From assembly GCA_964589725.1 (NCBI GenBank), contig CAZPUJ010000566.1:1-15130 (forward strand): a stretch of DNA of 15,130 nt, given 5' to 3'. Source of the stretch: CAYSHJ01 sp964589725 (GTDB lineage Bacteria; Planctomycetota; Planctomycetia; Planctomycetales; Planctomycetaceae). The notes beneath the pieces were generated by a model that searched no databases, was not told the DNA's origin, and saw only the letters and a program-made list of their open reading frames with translations. A program made the position numbers and the translations under genes. This document shows, piece by piece, positions 13,693 through 15,130 of this stretch (positions within the stretch are counted from its first letter, which is position 1; each line of letters begins with the position of its first letter).

Positions 13693-14547
13693 TCAGCGAT
13701 GGGCATCCGGTCCGTAGCGATCGAGCGCTGCTCGGATCTGGCTGAGCAACGCCGTGCCCCGTTGGCGCCCGTTCGGGAATTGGTCGTCTCGATCCCAGCG
13801 CCACGTTGCGACCATCGCAAGCATGAGGACACGGCACTCGCGAAGCAGGTCTTGATTAACAGCCGGATAGTGCTCACTGACTTCTTCGGGCGCATGGGCG
13901 ATGTCGAACTCGACAGGTCCGCGGCAACACGTCTCGAGGTCTACAAACAGCAGCCCTTTCTTCGTCCCGAGCAAGTTGCCCGGATGCGGCTCGCCGTGCA
14001 GCAGCTGCTCGTCGGCGCCGCGGTCGTCGATCGCGCGCCTCAGGCTTCGCAACGTGTTGCTGAGAAGCTCCCGATCGGCGTCAGCAAGCTCCGGAGTGTG
14101 CTGGCGGTTGTTAACCAGCCACTGCGCGTGTGCGACTCGATCTGTGAAGTGCGGCGCGTTCATATCGATGTGCCGCAAGCCCCCGTGCAGCCGCTCGAGC
14201 GCGTGCGCGTACTCGGCTGGCGCGACCTCTCGAGGCGACACAGGTTCGTAGTAGGTCCACATGTTGATTACGAAGCCGTCACACGCGTAGAGGCGTGGCT
14301 CGACTCGAGGTTCAAGCGCGGCGACCGGGCTGCCGGTCTCCGCGAGCCGTTGAGCAAGCTCAACTTCGAACTCTGCGCTCGCTTGATACGCCATCGGCGC
14401 GACGCGGGAAACGACGTCACAAGGCAACAAGCGCAGGGTGAGCCGATTCGAGTCGTTGAGAACAACCGCGTCATCGACCCTCAGGTCAAGCGCTGAGGCC
14501 GTGGACACACCCGCAGCCACCGCACGCGGAACTTCTGATGCCTTCAT
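13693..14547 (-). CDS. Aminoglycoside phosphotransferase-fold (APH) family kinase-like protein
   Basis: A 284-residue protein of the APH/choline kinase fold; the substrate is unknown and antibiotic resistance should not be assumed. The C-terminal lobe carries LLHGEPHPGNLL (182-193) and FVDLETCCRGPVEFDIAH (201-218). These correspond to the Brenner motif and the metal-binding segment: His184, Asn191 and Asp203 are present, but the position that is normally the catalytic Asp in HGD is Glu186. The N-terminal lobe (residues 1-100) is less clear, with a short strand-rich segment near 24-48. ATG 14547 has GAGG 5 nt upstream. It follows the cysteine desulfurase gene by 34 nt on the same strand, so the two may be co-transcribed. 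Nothing in the neighbours reveals its substrate. Confidence 0.8.
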   Translation of the reverse strand: MKASEVPRAVAAGVSTASALDLRVDDAVVLNDSNRLTLRLLPCDVVSRVAPMAYQASAEFEVELAQRLAETGSPVAALEPRVEPRLYACDGFVINMWTYYEPVSPREVAPAEYAHALERLHGGLRHIDMNAPHFTDRVAHAQWLVNNRQHTPELADADRELLSNTLRSLRRAIDDRGADEQLLHGEPHPGNLLGTKKGLLFVDLETCCRGPVEFDIAHAPEEVSEHYPAVNQDLLRECRVLMLAMVATWRWDRDDQFPNGRQRGTALLSQIRAALDRYGPDAHR

Positions 14548-14581
14548 CGTCGCCTCGTCCCTCTCTGTTGCCGTCCTAACG

Positions 14582-15130
14582 CTACGCCGTGCGGCCGGCG
14601 GCGGGCTGGAGGGCGCGGATGCGGGCGACGGCGGGCGGCAGCACCTCGAGCAGCGTGTCGATGTCGGTCAGCGTATTGGCGGCGCCGAGCGTGAGGCGCA
14701 GGCTGCCGCGCAGGTAGGCTTCCGGCACGCCCATCGCGGCGAGGACGTGCGAGGGTTCGAGCGAGCCGGTGGTGCAGGCGCTGCCGCTGCTGGCGGCGAT
14801 GCCCTGGAGATCGAGTTGCAGCAGCACCGCCTCGCCCTCGACATGGGCGAAGGCGAAGCTGGCGCTGCTCGGCAGGCGGCGCGCGCGGTCGAGCGGGCCG
14901 GCGATGCTCGTGTCCGCCACGCAGCGCGGTAGTTCGTCGAGCAGGCGATCGCGGAGCGCGGTGAGATGCGCGTTGCGCGCCTCGCGCTCGGCGGTGGCGA
15001 GCTGAAGTGCGGTGGCGAGACCGACGGCGCCGGCGACGTCCTCCGTGCCGGCGCGCCGGTTGCGCTCCTGTGAGCCGCCGACGGTCTGGGCGAGGAACGG
15101 CGTGCGGGTGCGGACGTAGAGCGCGCCGAC
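14582..15130 (-). CDS. Cysteine desulfurase, NifS/IscS class (C-terminal part; truncated by window edge)
   Basis: PLP enzyme that removes sulfur from cysteine for Fe-S cluster assembly or tRNA thiolation. Only the last 182 residues are in the window; the frame is open to the right edge and begins with VGALYVR, which normally lies just after the PLP lysine. Landmarks: GGSQERNRRAGTEDVAGAVG, the PLP-phosphate/substrate loop of the family, and SSGSACTTG, whose Cys (codon TGC at 14776-14774) is the persulfide-forming residue. The remaining C-terminal domain (RGSLRLTLG and a helical tail) has normal length. It could serve the Fe-S-rich formate dehydrogenase among others, but the enzyme is a general sulfur donor. 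The GTG at 14920 in this frame is an internal valine, not a start. Confidence 0.93.
   Translation of the reverse strand, partial: VGALYVRTRTPFLAQTVGGSQERNRRAGTEDVAGAVGLATALQLATAEREARNAHLTALRDRLLDELPRCVADTSIAGPLDRARRLPSSASFAFAHVEGEAVLLQLDLQGIAASSGSACTTGSLEPSHVLAAMGVPEAYLRGSLRLTLGAANTLTDIDTLLEVLPPAVARIRALQPAAGRTA

Noticed and set aside
13672..14496. 274-codon open frame antisense to the APH-like gene
   Set aside because: No motif, while the minus strand shows the HGEPHPGN and VDLE kinase motifs with a proper SD and start.

Overview
The window is GC-rich bacterial chromosomal DNA with no sign of plasmid, phage, insertion sequence or CRISPR content. The lineage is not directly readable. The mix of a 5S rRNA, a zinc-ligand form of ribosomal protein S18, a hom / coiled-coil / thrC cluster and a Cys-type NAD-linked formate dehydrogenase would fit Chloroflexota, but that is an inference and another high-GC phylum is possible.

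Layout. (1) 1-154: a 5S rRNA, presumably the end of an rRNA operon lying upstream, closed by a GAAA-capped terminator hairpin. (2) 226-1719: an MFS exporter on the + strand whose -10-like box lies only 6 nt from the ATG, suggesting a leaderless mRNA. (3) 1720-2234: about 515 nt with no convincing gene but with three strong hairpins, several small ones and one tiny ORF with a good Shine-Dalgarno (SD) sequence. (4) 2235-7278, minus strand: a three-gene unit, read from right to left as an FdsB/HoxF-like NuoE-NuoF fusion, a molybdenum formate dehydrogenase catalytic subunit, and MobA. Together these oxidise formate, pass electrons to NAD+ and attach GMP to the molybdenum cofactor. (5) 7412-13539, + strand: a strong promoter, a leader with an attenuator-like hairpin, then rpsF, ssb, rpsR, a membrane-anchored parvulin-like protein, hom, an unidentified coiled-coil protein and thrC. 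The first four are spaced by 47-84 nt; the last four overlap by 4-11 nt, so this looks like one seven-gene operon joining ribosome and DNA maintenance to threonine synthesis. (6) 13540-13692: a convergent intergenic region holding a 22-nt inverted repeat. (7) 13693-15130, minus strand: an APH-fold phosphotransferase downstream of a cysteine desulfurase that runs off the right edge.

Most notable points: the orphan coiled-coil gene translationally coupled to both hom and thrC; the parvulin-like protein lacking both conserved histidines; the formate dehydrogenase lacking the usual His(Cys)3 cluster site; the rpsF leader hairpin; and the structured non-coding stretch at 1720-2234. No wholly new system can be demonstrated from the sequence alone.
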